A stretch of 64,000 nucleotides of DNA from Mycoplasmopsis anatis (GTDB lineage: Bacteria; Bacillota_I; Bacilli_A; Mycoplasmatales; Metamycoplasmataceae), in NCBI RefSeq assembly GCF_900660655.1, contig NZ_LR215035.1, forward strand, positions 914,242 through 978,241, in the 5' to 3' direction. Position 1 is the first letter of the stretch, and every line of letters begins with the position of its first letter. The translations under genes and the position numbers were made by a program. The notes under the pieces are model-generated. The model ran no database searches and was not told where the DNA came from. It was given only the letters and a program-made list of their open reading frames with translations. Shown piece after piece: positions 11,413-23,830 of the stretch.

Positions 11413-12633
11413 TTATTTTTTATTGTAATTATATTTTTCATATAAATCTGGATTATTTTGTAATAAATAATGTTTAGCAACTTTTCTGTCAATTAAAACT
11501 TCAGCGATTTTTTGCGGATTTATATTCATTGTATCTCTATCTTTTTCTGTAGTCATTGACATAAGAGTTCTATATTCTTTTTCTATTTCACCATCTACTA
11601 AGGTGATTTTTAGTGATCTAGGTAATCAAGAACGAATAAAATTCATCTTAAACGCTTTAGATGTTTGTGATTTAAATTGATCATAATGTTGTTTTTTGAT
11701 TTCTTCAAATTCTTTATCACTCATTTGTATTTGCTTATTTTCAATTTTAAATTGGGAAATAAAATCATGTAATCTTCTATCAATTTCTGAATCAATAAGT
11801 TCTTTAGGTTCATCTTCAGAAATGTCAATTTTGTTTATAAGTGATTCATAAATAGAAAGAGCATAATTGTGTAATTCTTTATTGAATAGTTGTTCAACAA
11901 CGGTTGAAATAATAAATTTCTTAGCATCTTCTCTATTTTGTATCTCAGGAACTCCAATAAGTGTTGCATTTTCATCGGTGATAGGCATATTTTTCACTTC
12001 TCTAACTCTAATAACATCGACTCCATATTCTTTATTCTCAATGTTGATTTCAACATGAGATCCAACTTTAGCACCTTCTAAGGCAACATCAAGTTCTTTG
12101 TGGAATGGATCTTTTTCACCTTCACTATCAAATATGTACTCGGTCTTGTTTTCTAAGTTTGATTGTCTATCTGTAATTTTAATTAATACTAAATTATTTT
12201 TCTCAATTGCACTATTAGCTTTATCTATTTTAAATGCATATGAATTCATAAATGAATCAATAAATGGTTGAATTTGAGGTGTTTCTTCTAATTTATCATT
12301 AATTTTATACTCTGGTTTAACATCTAAATTGCTAAATCTTTCAAGATTATCAATGTAAAAGAAATGCAATTCCGCAGTACACTCTTCTATTTTTGATACT
12401 ATGTTTTTAACAAGAGGAGAGAAATATATTCTAGAATAATCATTTGAAAATTCCCTAAAACATTCACCAATTTTATTTGAAATAAAACTTGAAGTCGCAA
12501 TATTTAAAATATCATTTTGATTAAAATCTTTCTTACCTGAGTTTTGTAAAAAATCAGTTGCATTTTTTTGCTCAGTTAATCATTCGTTTATATTAGCATC
12601 AATTTTTTTAATTAAAACTTTATTGTTTTCCAT
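11413..12633 (-). CDS. tig: Trigger factor-like chaperone
   Basis: Protein of 406 residues. A central part (KVGSHVEINIENKEYGV, VREVKNMPITDENA) and a helical charged C-terminal part (IDSEIDRRLHDFISQF and following) resemble the middle and C-terminal domains of trigger factor, a ribosome-associated chaperone. The N-terminal ribosome-binding GFRxGK motif is not evident, so the N-terminal domain is highly diverged. The ATG lies three bases beyond the HAD stop, with GGAGG upstream. Part of the lysS operon. Confidence 0.6.
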
Positions 12634-12635
12634 TT

Positions 12636-13523
12636 TTATTCAACCTCCACTGGTACACCATTTCAAATTAAGTAATTAATAGCTTCACCTATTGCATCAT
12701 CTTCATGATCACCGATAACAAAATCTGCTGCTTCTTTTGCATCTTTGGTTCCATTACCCATAGCAATTCCAATTCCACATTTTGTAAGCATTTCTGTGTC
12801 ATTTCCGCTATCTCCAAAAGCAATTACATCTTCGATTTTTAACTTAAGTTGTTGACACAAATATAAAAGCCCTTGGAATTTAGAAATACCTTTTTTATTA
12901 ACATCTGTATAAACTGAATTTGTTAAAACAACTTGATATTTATCTCCAAGTGCTTTTTGCATTTCTTTAGTATTTTCTACAGCCCTATTTTTTGGACTTC
13001 TAATCGCTACTTGAGTAATAGATGCATTTTCTTCTTCTAGTGCAACTCTAACTTGGTCTTCAGTAAATCTATTTAATATTGATAAATCCATTGTTTCGTT
13101 TTCTAATCATGATGGTAAATTGTTATCATCATTTGAAAAAATAATTGTTCCATTGAAAGCATCTGTATCTACTGAAAAAATCAATTCGTCTTTTCTAGCT
13201 TTTTCTAACATTACTTCAAAAGCATCCATACCTATTGATCCTAATATGGTCGTTTCATTTTTTTCTAAATCAAAAATTAATGCCCCATTAGAACAGACTA
13301 AATAATCTATATATTTAAGAACACCATTATTTATAAGTGGAATTACCTTTAGCAAACCCCTACCAGTTGCAATTACATTTGTTGAACCAAATCTTTTTGC
13401 CTCCATTAACATTTTTTCAGTCTCGGGATGTAAGGTATTGTCTTTTCTTAAAATTGTTCCATCAAGATCAAAAGCTAAAACCTTATTTGCTAATCCTTTT
13501 TTCTTTCTACGAACAACAGGCAT
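12636..13523 (-). CDS. Cof-type HAD-IIB family phosphatase
   Basis: Predicted sugar- or nucleotide-phosphate phosphatase of 295 residues. Motif I is AFDLDGTIL, motif II includes VIATGRG, motif III has a conserved Lys region and motif IV is AFGDSGNDTEML. The substrate cannot be told from sequence. The frame runs past two TGA Trp codons and ends ...PVEVE. The start overlaps the lysS stop as TAATG; AAAGG lies upstream. Confidence 0.92.
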
Positions 13524-14995
13524 TAATTTTCAACCTTTCTTTTAAGAGTAGGAAATAGAAGAACATCTCTAATTGAACTCTTTTCGGTAAATAACATACA
13601 TAATCTATCAATTCCAATTCCACATCCACCTGCTGGAGGCATTCCGTATTCTAACGCTTCTATAAAATCATAGTCTATATCACTAGCTTCGTCATTACCT
13701 TTATTTTTCTCTTCTAATTGCAACTCAAATCTTTCGAGTTGATCAATTGGATCATGAAGTTCGGTGTACATATTAGCATATTCTTTTGTGTTAATAAATA
13801 ACTCTGCTCTTTCGGTAAATCTTGGGTCTTTTCCTTTAGCTGTTAAAGGAGAGATTTCGATTGGATGTCCATAAACAAATGTAGGTTGAACTAAGGTCTC
13901 TTCAATTAATACTTCAAAAAGTTCATTAATAATGTGACCAATTGTAAAGTATTTTTCAACTTTAACCTTATATTTCTTTGCTACTTCTACAGCCTCGTCA
14001 AAACTAATTGCTCTAAAATTTACACCTGTTGCTGACGAAACTGCGTCAACCATGTCAATTCTATTAAATGGCTTAGATAAATCAATTTCGACATCACCAT
14101 TCATAACTTTTTCTTTACCTAGTTTTTTAGCTATTTCTTTGAAAAGTGTTTCTGTACGATTCATCATTCCTTCTAAATTAGAATAGGCTTCATAAAATTC
14201 GATACTTGTAAATTCAGGGTTGTGAGTTGTGTCGATACCTTCATTTCTAAAAATTCTTCCAATTTCATAAACACGGTCTCAACCACCTACTAATAATTTT
14301 TTAAGAGGTACTTCTGTAGCAATTCTTAAAACAAAGTCTTGACTTAAAGCGTTGTGGAATGTCTTAAATGGCCTTGCGGATGCACCTGAGATATAATGAT
14401 GTAAAATTGGTGTTTCAACTTCGATATATTCTAAATTATCGAAATATCTTCTGATTTCCGAAATAATTCTACTTCTAGTTAACAATACATTTCTACTTTC
14501 ATGATTCATAATCATGTCAACATATCTTCTTCTATATCTTTCTTCAACATCAGTTAAACCATGGAATTTTTCAGGAAGTGGTCTAAGAGATTTAGTTAAT
14601 AATTTTAAGTTATTAGTTCTAACTGAAACTTCACCAGTGTGAGTTTTCATAACAGCACCTTCGATGTAAATAATATCCCCTAAATCAAGTGAATTTACCA
14701 ATTGAGCTAATTCAACATGCTCTTTTTTATTAAAATAAGCCTGAATTCTACCATGATAATCTTGAATAACAATGAAGGGACCTCTCATAGTCATCACTCT
14801 ACCAGCTATAGCAGTTGAAATATTTTGAGACTCTAATTCTTCTTTAGTTAAACTTTCATATTTTCTTGCCAATTCATCGCTATATTCGATGTTTTTCAAA
14901 TCATATGCTAACTTAAAAGCATCAATATTATTTTCTTTATAAAAATCTAATTTTTTTCTTCTGATCAATTCTTGTTCAGTATATTTAAAACTCAT
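13523..14995 (-). CDS. lysS: Lysyl-tRNA synthetase, class II
   Basis: Charges tRNA-Lys. It is 490 residues. An OB-fold anticodon domain ([15 protein letters not shown] region) precedes the class II core: motif 1 region [19 protein letters not shown], motif 2 near [11 protein letters not shown], and motif 3 [18 protein letters not shown]. The ATG has GAAAGGA upstream. It is the first gene of an operon with the HAD phosphatase and tig. No T-box is visible in the leader. TATATAATT around 15025-15030 is a plausible -10. Confidence 0.96.
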
Positions 14996-15103
14996 TTTTT
15001 TCCTTTCAAATAATAAGTATATAAATTATATATATTTATTTAGTTTTTTTGTCCTCTAGTTTTAATAAAATATGCTATTTTATTGTTATAAATGGATAAT
15101 TTA

Positions 15104-15130
15104 AACAAAAGCACAACCTTTTGTTGTGCT
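15104..15130 (-). terminator. Terminator of the giant ABC transporter operon
   Basis: On the minus strand AGCACAAC/GTTGTGCT (loop AAAAG) is followed by TTTTG. Confidence 0.8.
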
Positions 15131-15135
15131 AATTT

Positions 15136-16023
15136 TTATAACTGTTTTAATTGATTTGGATGTATTTTATTCAAATTTCTTTTATCGCTAGTGATTTTAC
15201 CATTTTCAACTCTGATAATTCTATCAGCTATAGGCATCATAGAAGGGTTATGCGACACCATTACAATTGTTGTACCTTCATTTTGATTAATATCATATAA
15301 ATTCGATAAAACAATTCTTGTTGTGTTTTCATCAAGAGCTCCTGTCGGTTCATCAGCGAAAATTAATTCAGCATTTTTAGCCAAAGCTCTTAAAATAGAA
15401 ATACGTTGTTGTTGACCTCCAGACATTTGAGCTGGATATTTATCCTTGACTTCATAAATTTCGTATTGTTTAAGAAGTTCGTTAATATCTTTATGTTTAT
15501 CCTTGTTTTTTTGAAGGTAAAGCCCGGTTTCAACATTATCATACCCTGTTAAATTTTCTAATAAATTATAATTTTGGAAAATGAACGAAACATGTTTGCG
15601 TCTAAATAAAGTAAGTTGATTATCACTTAAGTAGGGAAGATTATTATCACAAACTATTACATCTCCATGACTTGGACGGTCTAAACCACTAATTAAATTT
15701 AGTAGTGTACTTTTACCTGAACCGGATTTACCGTAAATAATAATAAACTCACCTTTTTTAATTTCAAGGTCAACTTCGTTCAGCACTTTTGTCACAGTAT
15801 TTCCAGAAAGATAATATTTACTTACTTTTTGAACTTCAATAATGTTCTCACTAGAATTTTTCTTATTAATGTTTTTATCTTTTTTACGTTTTGAGTTTGT
15901 AGCTTTGTTTAATAATTTAGCTATTTTATTGTTAACAATGCATTCTTTATCTTTAATTTCGTTATTTATGTAATCAAAAACATTATTTTTTGTGATTTTT
16001 AATTTCTTATTAAATTTAAACAT
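15136..16023 (-). CDS. ABC transporter ATP-binding protein (LolD/MacB type)
   Basis: ABC ATPase of 295 residues. Walker A is GKSGSGKST, the signature is MSGGQQQR, and Walker B is LIFADEPTGALD. About 70 basic, lysine-rich residues precede the ATPase core, an extension not usual in LolD. The ATG overlaps the stop of the upstream giant FtsX-type permease as TAATG, so the two should form one transporter. MacB/LolCDE-type systems act on membrane-inserted or extracellular substrates instead of importing small solutes; the substrate here is unknown. Confidence 0.93.
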   Translation of the reverse strand: MFKFNKKLKITKNNVFDYINNEIKDKECIVNNKIAKLLNKATNSKRKKDKNINKKNSSENIIEVQKVSKYYLSGNTVTKVLNEVDLEIKKGEFIIIYGKSGSGKSTLLNLISGLDRPSHGDVIVCDNNLPYLSDNQLTLFRRKHVSFIFQNYNLLENLTGYDNVETGLYLQKNKDKHKDINELLKQYEIYEVKDKYPAQMSGGQQQRISILRALAKNAELIFADEPTGALDENTTRIVLSNLYDINQNEGTTIVMVSHNPSMMPIADRIIRVENGKITSDKRNLNKIHPNQLKQL

Positions 16024-19000
16024 TATTTTCCTTTCAATAATTCAACTGGTTTTATGCTATTAATGTGTTTTCATGAAGCAAAAGTAGTTATTCCAAATAC
16101 ACCAAAGATAATTATTAGAGTATAAATTACTTGTAAAATTCCCAATTTAATCGGAACTGCAATTGCTGCAATTTGTATCAATAAATTACTAAATACATTA
16201 ATAATAATTAATGAGAAGGGAATAGCTATTAATGTTGAGATTATTATAAATGGAACAAAAATTGAAAAGAACATCGTAACTTTTTCTTTTTGGCTATAAC
16301 CTAAAATAGATCATATTGCAATGTTTTTCTTGTTTTCATTAATTAAAATGTGAGAAATAATTACAATGATAGTCATAGTTATAATTAAACCTAGACTAAT
16401 TATTATTGATGATAAACTTTCCATATTTGTTGAAATAGACTTGGTAAATGAAACTTCAATATCTTTAGATTCTAATGATGAAGCTGTTGTCATGTATAAC
16501 CAACCATCAAATATTGCTGAATATTTATCTATTGAAGTCTCTGGATTACTTCTAAGATTGTTAAATACAGATTCATAATTATCAGATGATCCTGAACTTA
16601 AAAATAGCGCAACATCTTGTTTTGATGTACCGGAAGTTATCATTACACCATTTTCACCAAATAAATTATCATAAATTTCTTGTTTTTCCTTTAAATCAAG
16701 ATTATTTATATCATATGTTGATAGACCAGCTCAATAACCTGATGGTGAATAAAGTGAAGTTGAACCTAATATTTGTGTTGCTTTATCTGATGAAGATAAA
16801 ATACCATTAAACGCCTCATTGTCTTTGAACTTCATTTTATTTAACCCGGTAATTCTATCCGCATCTTTCTTAGCAATAATAAATTCTTGATTTATATATG
16901 TTTCACTAATACCTATAACTTTAAACTTATAATTTAGAGTTGGTAAATTATATTCAGAATTTATAGATTTACTTATTTTATAGGTGTATCTATCAATATG
17001 ATTTAATACATTTAAATCTAATATTGAGTCAAGACCTAAATTAAATTTTTTAGCACTTACATGATTTATTACTAAAGGAATGTAATTAGATTCATTATAA
17101 GTATTAAGTTTATTGAGAAGATCTTCACCAGAAGAGTCAACTATTTTGATCAATTTTGAGTCTTGATTATATCCGTAAAGTTTGATTGTTTGATTGTCTA
17201 TCTCACTTAAAACATAAGTGTATTTTTCATCATATTTAGAATCAAAATAAATACCACCAAAAGAAATTAAAAAGTCTTCAACATTATTTTGCTTAATTTT
17301 GTTATAAGCGTTAATTAAGAATTCTCTATATTCTTCTCTTAAATATTTTGTTGTAATTTGTTTAATATCATATTCTTTAGTTTTATCATTTCATTCATAA
17401 TACATAAATTTTGAGTCAGTGATAACACTTTTATTAGGAATGTAATGGAAGAAGTTTAACTCTTTAGTTGTCTTTTCAAAATCTACTTGTCCATCTTCAG
17501 TTATAACTAATCCTTCTTGAGTTAATTCAAGATCTTTTCCTATTTTATCCCTAATCATGTTTATTCTAGATTTTTGTGAGTCAGGCATTGAATTGTAAGC
17601 GATTGATCATGGATCTACAGCAACACCAGAATCAACTTTAATATTTACAGAGAATTGTGAAAGAATATGTGAGGTAAATTCATCTGGAACACCATTTTTG
17701 CCGTCATAATTTATTATTGAAGAGTATCCTGGTCTGAAATAGTCTGCATAATTTCTTTTTAATTCTACTCCTTCACCTAATGGAACATAAAGTGATTTGT
17801 TTAAATCGTTAACATCAAAAGGATGTATTGCTCCACCTTGTGATGTAGGCGTTTCTAAATCATATTTAAACTTATAATGTCTATTTTCATAAGTTTTTTG
17901 AATTGATTTATCAAATACGTTGTATGTAGATAATCCAAATATTACTGTTATTCCAGTTAAAATGATGCTAAGTGCAAATGACATTAATTTTCAAAAACTA
18001 TTAAATAATAAAGATCCACTAAATCTAACTTTAACTGAACTTCTTTTAAGGAATTGTTGAAATTTCACTTGTTTTTGACCGATTTTAATCTCAGTAATTC
18101 CAGACATTAAATCAATAGGTTTATAACGTAATGAAATTAATGATATTAATATTATTAATATTGACATTCCAATAAATGGAACAATAATTGTAAGAGCAAA
18201 ACTCAAGAATGAGAATTTGTATGGATTAGGTGGTAATGTTCAATATGAACTAAATATTTTACCTATCGGTTCCTGTAATATAAATCCGATTATATAACCT
18301 GAAATTCCACCAATTAATGCAGTGAACATTGCAAAAACAGTAAATGACAAGGCAAGTTGAATTGTTGAATAACCTTGAGCTACTAAGATACCAATAACTT
18401 TGTTTTTATTGTTGATATATCTTCTTATAATAAAGACAATTGATGTCGAAACCAAAATAAGTAAAACTGTAAGAATGATATTAGAAACGTTCTGAATAGA
18501 ATTAATTAAACCTGAGAGTATACTTACTCTAAGAGATCTTTCAGGGTTAATCGGATCCGTTTCAGTCGATGCATAAACTCTTTTTAATGATGTATTACTA
18601 CTTTCTAGGTTGGAATTTACAACATTTATTATTGTTTGTTTTAAATCATCTACTTTAGTGCCTTCAGGACTTTTAATTAATAAATATTCTTTAACAACAT
18701 TACCTTGATAAGCAAATCTAACTCTATCAAATCCATTTTTATTAACGTAAATTAAACCTTGATTTCTTGTGTCTACTTGAATATTATTTTCATCAATAAC
18801 TGGATATAAATAATCGGCAGTTATGTCTTCACCTATAATTATAAACTTAATCCCATTTACATCGATTAGGAATTTAGAGTCAAGTGAATTGATTAATCTT
18901 TCTATCTCGGTAGGACTTTGAGGAATTTTACCTTCATAAATTGCTTTATTATTATTTGCTAAATAAGAGTAATTAACCTTTGCAACATATGAACTTGTGT

Positions 19001-22000
19001 CATTAAATTTAATAACATTTTCATCATATGTCGCTATAGTAATTGAGCTTAGTGTGTCTAAAATTAACTTTGTGATATCTATATCGAAAAAGGTAAATTT
19101 ACCTATAAAATCTTTCATTTTAATGTTTAGGGTATTATCGATAACCAAATCAAGATCACTTTCATGTTCAAGAAGTGTGTTTAATGGTTTTTCATTCTTA
19201 AATAGTATTGAAAATATGTTTGACTCATTTTTAATTAACTCCTCGAAGTTAACAATTTTACTTTGAATGAATCAAGCCAAGTTTCCTTTTGAATCTTGAT
19301 TTATCCCATTATTTGAATTGTCGGTAAACAACCAAATTAATAATTCGGGTGTTAAATTTCTCAAAATAGGATCTAGTAACACTGAATTTATACCAAAAAG
19401 AGTTGTTAATTCACTTATTTGGTCGTTGTCCAAAATAACTTTAAAAATATCCTTGTTATCATAAAATTTATCACTCTTTAAATCACCATCAATGAGATTT
19501 CTAACAAGCTTAGATAATAATGCTTCGCCATCTTGTTTATAATATTTATCAGATGATGCAATATAACTAAACATTTTAGTTATTTCTTTTTTGTGTTCAA
19601 TTATAAATGGTTTAAATTCTATATTTTCGTTTATAAAATCATTTAATTGTTGATTTAATAATTTTCCTTCTTTTTCTTTAAAGAATAATTCAATCATTCC
19701 GTTTAGGTCGACAATTGAACGTGAAACTGTAAAATCTGCACTTTCTGGCAACGGTATATTTGATAATGTGGGATTTAATAATTTGGGATTATTGAAATAT
19801 TCAATAATATCTCTTCTATTTGCAAACACTAATAAATTATGTGCAAATTTGACTTTTTGTTCCCTTGTATATATGTTTTCATCGAGCATAAATATATTGA
19901 ATCATAATCTAAATAAGTTTAATCCATCTAGACCATAGCTATATTCAGTAGCTGGTGTATAAGGCACAAATTTATTCAATAAACCGCTTATGATTGTTCA
20001 ATAGGTATTTGAACTTTCATGATCTATTCCAGAACCAAAATTGTAATTTATTAAGTATCTAGAAAGATTTCCTATATTCATATCTTTAGAAAGATTTATA
20101 TGATTTCTATCGATTTTAATCATTTCTCTAACTTGATTAAATTTATCTACAAACTTATCAAATTCTTGTTTATTAGTTATATTATATTTTTCTAAAAACG
20201 TTTTTTCTAGGTAATTTAAGTCCTTTATGGACTTGAAATCTTTAGGTATATTTTCAAAAATAACTACGTCTTTTTCAAAATCATGTAATTTAGATGAAGT
20301 TGAGGTATTAGAATCGAATATTTTTATTAAATCAAAGAAGTCTAGTTTTTCTTCATCAGGCGATGGTATTAATAATCTGTTGTTTTCATCAATATTTATG
20401 ATTGAGTTCTTGGATGAAATATTCAATCCTTCGATTAATAAATTTTTAATCAGTTTATTTGAACCTGGAATCGAAAATAATGCTTTTAAAGCAGATTGGA
20501 GTACATCTGAAATTTTAAATGAATAGATAGCATAGTTTTTCTTAATAGTTTCGTATTCTTCTAAACTTTTGTTATATGTAACTAATTCATCAGTTATTTT
20601 ATAGATATTTAAATGTTTGTTTAATTCTGAAGAAAAAATATTAAAGTCAAATATCTCCAATATTTGAATTAACATAGATTTGAAAATATTAAATTTTTCT
20701 GAATTATTTGAGTCAAAAATCTTCGTTTCTGACAATATAGTTTTAAAGGCGTTTTGAGCGGAAGAAGGTAAAAGTGAAAATAATTTATTTGGCAGTGTAC
20801 TATTTTCACCAATGACAAATGCGTTTCCATCTAAATTATTTAATATATTTATAATAGCTTTTTTTACTGTTGATTGATTTAATGAATCTAAAAGATAAAT
20901 TATTATTTGTGAAGCACTTAATTTAATCTCTAGATCTTCATTATCGATTTTAACCACCTTGTTATGTTCACCGCTTTCATAAAAATTCATTACTTTTTCG
21001 GAAAATATTTTAAAGTTGAACGATAAAATTATATTTGATATGGAATCTAAAACTACTTTTGGATCTTTTGATAAATTAACTAATTCTGATGCACTAAAAT
21101 ATTTTTCTAAATCGAAACCAAAGAAATTATTTATAAATCCAAAAAAGTTAGATATTTGTTGAGTTAAATAAGTTTTCTGTTCATTAATAGTAGGAAAAGT
21201 TTCAAGTTTTATTTTTATATTATTAAATAATCCATTAATAATAACAGAGAAATAATCACCATTATTCGTTTGAGTTAGATTATGGATTAATGAAAAAATG
21301 GTTTTAGGTAATGTATTAGTATTTGCTTTACCTGTGAATAATTTATATAAATCGTTATCATTTAAAGCTTTTTTGAGCGAATCCATAAAAACTGATATAG
21401 ATTCTTTAGAAATATAACCATTATGAACTAAATCACTGTCTAGTAGAACTTTTTCAATTGAACTTGTAAAAATATTAAGCGTTTGCTTATTCAAAGCTTC
21501 ATCGACTATGTCCGCATTAGGAACAACATACCCTAGAGGAAGTGACATAGTATTTTTAAATGAATTATTATTTTTTGCTCACCCATTTGGGTTAATATAT
21601 GTTGTTCTTAAAGTCCAGTTTTGACTAATTAATAAGTCAATTATATCGTTATCTTTTCAATAAATTGAATTGTGATTATTAAATTCAACATTCTTTCATG
21701 TTAATTCGTTGTTGATATTGTGTTGTTTAACAATGATTATTTTGTTTGAGTCGGAAGCAAAACCAAACCCATTAAAACGATTAATATCAGTTCCATTAAT
21801 ATCAAAATTTGCAAATTTAAAGATTTTAGTAGTTATAGTTTTATAATCACCGTTATTTGAGTTGAAGATTTCAACTGTCCCAATTTCATTATCAATAATA
21901 ACGTATTTAGGGTCAACATTAAGACCTTGATTAAGATATTTAACCAATAGACCCGATACATATATAGGCAATTGATTGCTCTTGAAAAATTTGTCTTGAT

Positions 22001-23738
22001 GCTCATCAATGAAATTTATTGATGTTTTATTATAAAACTCATTATAAAGTTTGCCAATATTTAGTTTAACGCCATTAACAATAGAATCTTGATTACCAAC
22101 ATTAATAAAATTGAATACATTTCTTTTGTTAGTATCTTGATCGACTGCGTCAATCGTTAAAGTTTGCCTATACCCTATATTTGCATCTGTTACAATTTCA
22201 GAAACTTTATCAACTAACCGTTTTTTAGTAATAATTAAAGAACCATTTTTAATTCGGTTGAAAGTGTCATCTTTAATGTTTTCATTATTTATATTATCAA
22301 GCTCATTATAAATATTTTCTTCATCAAGCTTATCTATTTCCTTAATTGTTTTAGTCCCTTCATAACTAAATTTTTCAAAATTTATAGAATTATTTTGGGA
22401 AGTTTTCGGAGCTATAGTTAATCTTAATTCTAAATCATCCTTAGAAACTTTAGAAGTTAAGTCAGATGTTTTAATGGTTTTAATATAATTTCCATTTTCA
22501 TCAAAGAAATCCGTAAAAATTTCATCTTTCTTCTGTCAATACGAAAAATCTCTTAAGTTTTTAGGAATTTCAAAATTATTCCTATTTATTTGGTCATCAA
22601 TATACGATTTAAAATCACCACTTCACTTATCTGCGTTAATTTCATCATATGTAATTGTATAATTTCATCTATTAAAGTATGAGTAAATGTTGTTTTTTGT
22701 AATTCATTGTTTAGGTAAGTCTAGCTCTATATTTTTAGGGAATGAAAATAAAATTTGTTGTTCTAGACTGGATAAACTATTTCCATTTAAATAACCAATC
22801 TGTATAGTGTTATCAATTATAAAATCTTTTACATTATTTGAATTATTAGTTATATATACATTTTTATTAATTAATTTATCAATTGTTGATGTAAAAATAT
22901 AGCTATTATCAGCAAATTTATCAAAGCCTAAAAACTTAGTTAAATCCTTCGTTTCAATTTTATAAACTTGGTTAAGGTCATCTCATTTTTTACCTTTGAT
23001 AAAATCAAATGTAGCTTCTAATGTGTTTACATTTATAAATAGTGTTGAAAATTCTGAAGCTATTATTGAACCATCTTCTTTTGTAATGATTTTAGCAATA
23101 TCATTAAGTTTGTAAACTTTATCTAAATAAATGGTGGAATTAGGATCTAAATTTATCGTTTTAGTTACAATATTAAATTGTCCACCTGTTTTAGAAAATA
23201 GTTCGAAATTATATTCTTCATTAAATAAAACAGTTTTAGTATTTTCGTTGATATTGAAGATTACTTTATTTTGTAATTTATTATTATAGAAAATGTTGAA
23301 GAATTTAGATAAATCATCCTTCTTAATATATAAATTTTTGTAATGATTATTTAATTCTTTAAAAATAGAAAGATTTATGAAGTCATTTTCTTCATTGAAT
23401 AACGAAATTCCGTATTCAGCTTTTAAATAGTTGTTTTCGTCAAAGTATCTTATCGGTTCATTATAATCCGAAGGTGTAAGAACACTGTTTTGATCATTTC
23501 CATTAATATAATAACCGTTATTGTATGCACTACCATTTGATGGTATATTTAAATCAAGGGTAAGATCGTGTAACTTGGATATTTTAATCCTTTCATTATA
23601 CTCATCTGTCATGGATTTTGTTATATCACTAGTAAATGTAAAAACTGATGACGATAAAAATACTAGAATAGTTAGTCCAGTAATTGTAACTTTATTTTTA
23701 GAAAGAGATTTGAGCGTCTCCTTAAATAAATTCTTCAT
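16023..23738 (-). CDS. Giant FtsX-family ABC transporter permease, 2571 residues
   Basis: One frame from ATG 23738 (AGGAG upstream) to TAA 16023, interrupted only by TGA Trp codons; I checked the two longest gaps (17154-17390 and 21972-22982) codon by codon for TAA/TAG and found none. Order: N-terminal membrane segment (about residues 17-37), a huge presumed extracellular region of about 1700 residues rich in Asn, Ser and Lys, a first FtsX-like membrane domain (about 1740-1870, ending near RYKPIDLMSG), another membrane start near 1918, a second extracellular part, and a second FtsX domain ending in SIKPVELLKG. This is a duplicated permease in one chain. Similar outsized permeases occur in related mycoplasmas; the role is unknown. 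Confidence 0.88.
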
Positions 23739-23800
23739 AATTCTCCTATAAATAAATTTAAATAATTATAATGATTTTTACAGAATTTCCCTTTCATAGA

Positions 23801-23827
23801 AAGAAAAATTACGGTTTTCCCGTAATT
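23801..23827 (-). terminator. Terminator of pth-tilS-ftsH
   Basis: On the minus strand AATTACGG/CCGTAATT (loop GAAAA) is followed by TTTTTC; it lies just after the ftsH stop. A TATAAT (23765-23770) downstream probably serves the giant permease. Confidence 0.8.
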
Positions 23828-23830
23828 CTC

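Noticed and set aside
13337..13558. Plus-strand small ORF over the HAD gene start
   Set aside because: Shadow of the HAD and lysS genes, no family resemblance and no ribosome site.
16023..23738. A row of broken fragments suggesting a degraded pseudogene
   Set aside because: All fragments share one frame and are separated only by TGA; reading TGA as Trp gives one continuous protein.
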